From Candidatus Gastranaerophilales bacterium (GTDB lineage: Bacteria; Cyanobacteriota; Vampirovibrionia; Gastranaerophilales; Gastranaerophilaceae): DNA of 6,524 nucleotides. The notes beneath the pieces are model-generated. The model saw only the letters and a program-made list of their open reading frames with translations, had not been told where the DNA came from and searched no databases. Below are positions 5,738 through 6,524 of the stretch, one piece after another (position 1 is the stretch's first letter; every line of letters begins with the position of its first letter). Position numbers and translations under genes: made by a program. The stretch is from contig JAJQDG010000161.1 of NCBI GenBank assembly GCA_021202305.1, positions 1 through 6,524 of the forward strand, given 5' to 3'.

Positions 5738-5905
5738 ATGCAAATTGTTAAGATTTATGAAGATATGATTTTTAAAATCAGGGACGCCTTAAAAATTCTA
5801 AAATGCATGCGGGGAAGCTATTATTTTTCGGGCATTTATCCGCAGGCGCCTGCGGGAATAAGCTGTTTGCCTATAGCAGCGTTTTTTCCTGCATTAAAAA
5901 ATTAA
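5738..5905 (+). CDS. possible 55-residue small protein (doubtful)
   Basis: The ATG-to-TAA frame encodes a basic, amphipathic-looking N-terminal half (MQIVKIYEDMIFKIRDALKI) and a hydrophobic, proline-containing C-terminal half (YYFSGIYPQAPAGI through AAFFPALKN). Only GCGGAA, too close to the ATG, resembles a ribosome site, and no clear promoter precedes it. The palindrome at 5840-5855 and the hairpin/T-run at 5862-5887 lie inside the frame; a terminator within the frame argues against translation. No family is recognised. It is kept only because the gap is unusually long. Confidence 0.2.
   Translation: MQIVKIYEDMIFKIRDALKILKCMRGSYYFSGIYPQAPAGISCLPIAAFFPALKN
5840..5855. repeat. perfect 16-bp GC-rich palindrome
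   Basis: CCGCAGGC followed directly by GCCTGCGG is fully self-complementary, 14 of 16 bases G or C in an AT-rich gap. Outside it, AGCT (5816-5819) and AATAAGCT (5857-5864) can extend an imperfect larger stem. It could be a dimeric regulator site, the core of a dispersed palindromic element, or an RNA stem; the sequence alone does not decide. Confidence 0.6.
5862..5887 (+). terminator. terminator-like hairpin with T-run
   Basis: GCTGTT (5862-5867) pairs with AGCAGC (5875-5880), including one G-U pair, around a seven-base loop. It is followed by G and TTTTTT (5882-5887). This is the form of a short plus-strand intrinsic terminator, yet no certain plus-strand gene lies upstream; it may end an unseen small RNA. 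Confidence 0.35.
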
Positions 5906-5913
5906 AATTTTTC

Positions 5914-5929
5914 TGCAAACATTGCAAAC
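5914..5929 (+). repeat. tandem TGCAAAC direct repeat upstream of the right-edge promoter
   Basis: TGCAAAC occurs at 5914-5920 and again at 5923-5929 (nine-base period), 27 bases before the TTGACA at 5957. TGCAAA also occurs at 5739-5744 and 6050-6055. This could be an activator or repressor site, but the motif is short and AT-rich, so chance is possible. Confidence 0.25.
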
Positions 5930-5956
5930 TCATTTTTTATTAAGATATGTAAGAAT

Positions 5957-5985
5957 TTGACATCCCCCTTATTTACAACTGTAAC
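5957..5985 (+). promoter_or_regulatory. sigma70-type promoter of the right-edge gene
   Basis: A perfect TTGACA (5957-5962) is followed by 17 bases and TGTAAC (5980-5985, four of six matches to TATAAT). Start would be near 5992, giving a leader of about 70 bases that contains the GAGA-loop hairpin. A TATAAA at 6035-6040, preceded by TG, is a possible second -10 after the hairpin, without a good -35. Confidence 0.45.
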
Positions 5986-6000
5986 GCGCATATTTTAAAA

Positions 6001-6023
6001 TGCCGGAGACGGCAGAATTTTTT
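6001..6023 (+). promoter_or_regulatory. leader hairpin with GNRA-type loop and T-run, possible attenuator
   Basis: TGCCG (6001-6005) pairs with CGGCA (6010-6014) around GAGA, a GNRA tetraloop. Three bases later TTTTTT (6018-6023) follows. Flanking TTTTAAAA before it and TTTTTTAAA after it can extend the stem with a bulge. Sitting between the TTGACA promoter and the ATG at 6063, it has the layout of a 5'-leader attenuator. The GC stem is only five pairs, so its strength is uncertain. Confidence 0.35.
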
Positions 6024-6062
6024 AAATAACCCTGTATAAAAAATCAAATTGCAAAGGCATAA

Positions 6063-6524
6063 ATGAAAACAATATTTCAAGACAATGAAATATACGGTGC
6101 AAACCCCTGGGTATATGAGAACAATCCCTGTTGCAATCAAATTGAATGTGTTTTAAATTCTTCTTCTCCCAAAAACGTTAAATCTCTGGAGTTTTCTAAA
6201 ATAGAAGCCGATTTTGATGCGGGGGATTTTTCGTTTGTTTTATTAAACGGGAAAAAAGAAGAATTTAAAATTCCGTTTTTCAAGAATTTCCGCTCAATAA
6301 ATGAAATTTGGGATTTCCTTGAAAAATTATGCATTCATAATACTTCGCAAATAATGACTCTATATAGGAATAATGCAGAAACAATAATCGTTTGTATCGG
6401 ATTACCGGATAATGATATCCGATTTGCCGTTTTAAACACTCTTGAATACCGGCTGAATGATGACGGCAGATATAAATATTCTTATTTGAATTCAAAAATA
6501 GATTTGGATGTAATAATTTCTAAA
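6063..6524 (+). CDS. protein of unknown function (partial, runs off right edge)
   Basis: The ATG at 6063, preceded by AAAGG at 6053-6057, opens a frame that stays open for 154 codons to the window end. There is no signal peptide or membrane segment in the visible part. The N-terminus is aromatic and polar with clustered cysteines (C23, C24, C29; also C90 and C111). Probable strand-rich segments include FSFVLLNG (56-63), ETIIVCIGLP (106-115) and YKYSYLN (138-144), with a helix around SINEIWDFLEKL (78-89). I do not recognise the family. The promoter and structured leader support a real gene, and two antisense frames in 6137-6495 lack such signals. The C-terminus and any downstream partner are outside the window. 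Confidence 0.7.
   Translation, partial: MKTIFQDNEIYGANPWVYENNPCCNQIECVLNSSSPKNVKSLEFSKIEADFDAGDFSFVLLNGKKEEFKIPFFKNFRSINEIWDFLEKLCIHNTSQIMTLYRNNAETIIVCIGLPDNDIRFAVLNTLEYRLNDDGRYKYSYLNSKIDLDVIISK

Larger units (their letters stand above)
5604..6062. other. 459-base divergent intergenic region between GH57 and the unknown right-edge gene
   Basis: No gene is well supported here. The region holds GH57 promoter elements on its left, a GC-rich palindrome and terminator-like hairpin in the middle, a doubtful small ORF, and a promoter plus hairpin leader for the right-edge gene. It is long compared with other gaps in the window (29 to about 150 bases), which suggests regulatory content or an undetected small RNA or small protein. 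Confidence 0.6.

Noticed and set aside
5903..5991. 29-codon minus-strand frame (starts MRVTVVNKGD)
   Set aside because: No Shine-Dalgarno, very short, and opposite to the promoter of the right-edge gene.
6137..6495. Two minus-strand frames of 65 and 71 codons opposite the right-edge gene
   Set aside because: They overlap one another in different frames and have no SD. The plus-strand frame is open throughout with promoter, SD and start.
1..6524. CRISPR array, insertion sequence, phage or toxin-antitoxin module
   Set aside because: No regularly spaced repeats, transposase or integrase motifs, or paired small toxin/antitoxin frames were seen on either strand.

Overview
The window is AT-rich bacterial chromosome with short intergenic gaps and ordinary housekeeping-type genes. 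The best clue to the host is a Ycf23 (DUF561) protein, a family typical of cyanobacteria and red-lineage plastids, next to a GH57 branching-type enzyme of the kind cyanobacteria carry. With the low GC and small gene sizes, this points to a non-photosynthetic cyanobacterial relative such as the gut Melainabacteria/Gastranaerophilales. That placement is an inference from family distribution, not something read directly from the sequence.

Layout, left to right. The end of a plus-strand gene resembling the C-terminus of a dGTPase-like HD phosphohydrolase (2-109) faces a minus-strand two-gene operon: a secreted von Willebrand factor A protein (1291-548) and, overlapping it by one base, a small membrane-anchored cysteine-rich protein (548-192). 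A nitroreductase-family flavoprotein (1321-1950, +) diverges from the VWA gene across only 29 bases. A bidirectional terminator separates it from ycf23 (2793-2014, -). Ycf23 diverges from an exported HtrA-like serine protease without a PDZ domain (2915-3592, +). Then, on the minus strand, come a tRNA-Glu(CUC) with its own terminator (3817-3746) and a GH57/DUF1957 enzyme (5588-3861).

A gene-poor stretch of about 460 bases (5604-6062) holds the GH57 promoter, a GC-rich perfect palindrome, a terminator-like hairpin, a doubtful 55-codon ORF, a plus-strand promoter and a leader hairpin. It leads into an unrecognised plus-strand gene that runs off the right edge (6063-6524).

The genes do not form one pathway. 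The coupled pair is VWA plus the Cys-rich protein, both apparently extracytoplasmic. The GH57 enzyme points to glycogen-type storage glucan.

No convincing new multi-gene system is visible. The points most worth a second look are a 29-base terminator present as two exact inverted copies with identical loops, a tRNA-Glu with an A1-C72 mismatch lying directly behind one of those terminators, an ATG-SD-spacer-ATG start architecture used identically by two unrelated genes, and the structured leader of the unknown gene at the right edge.
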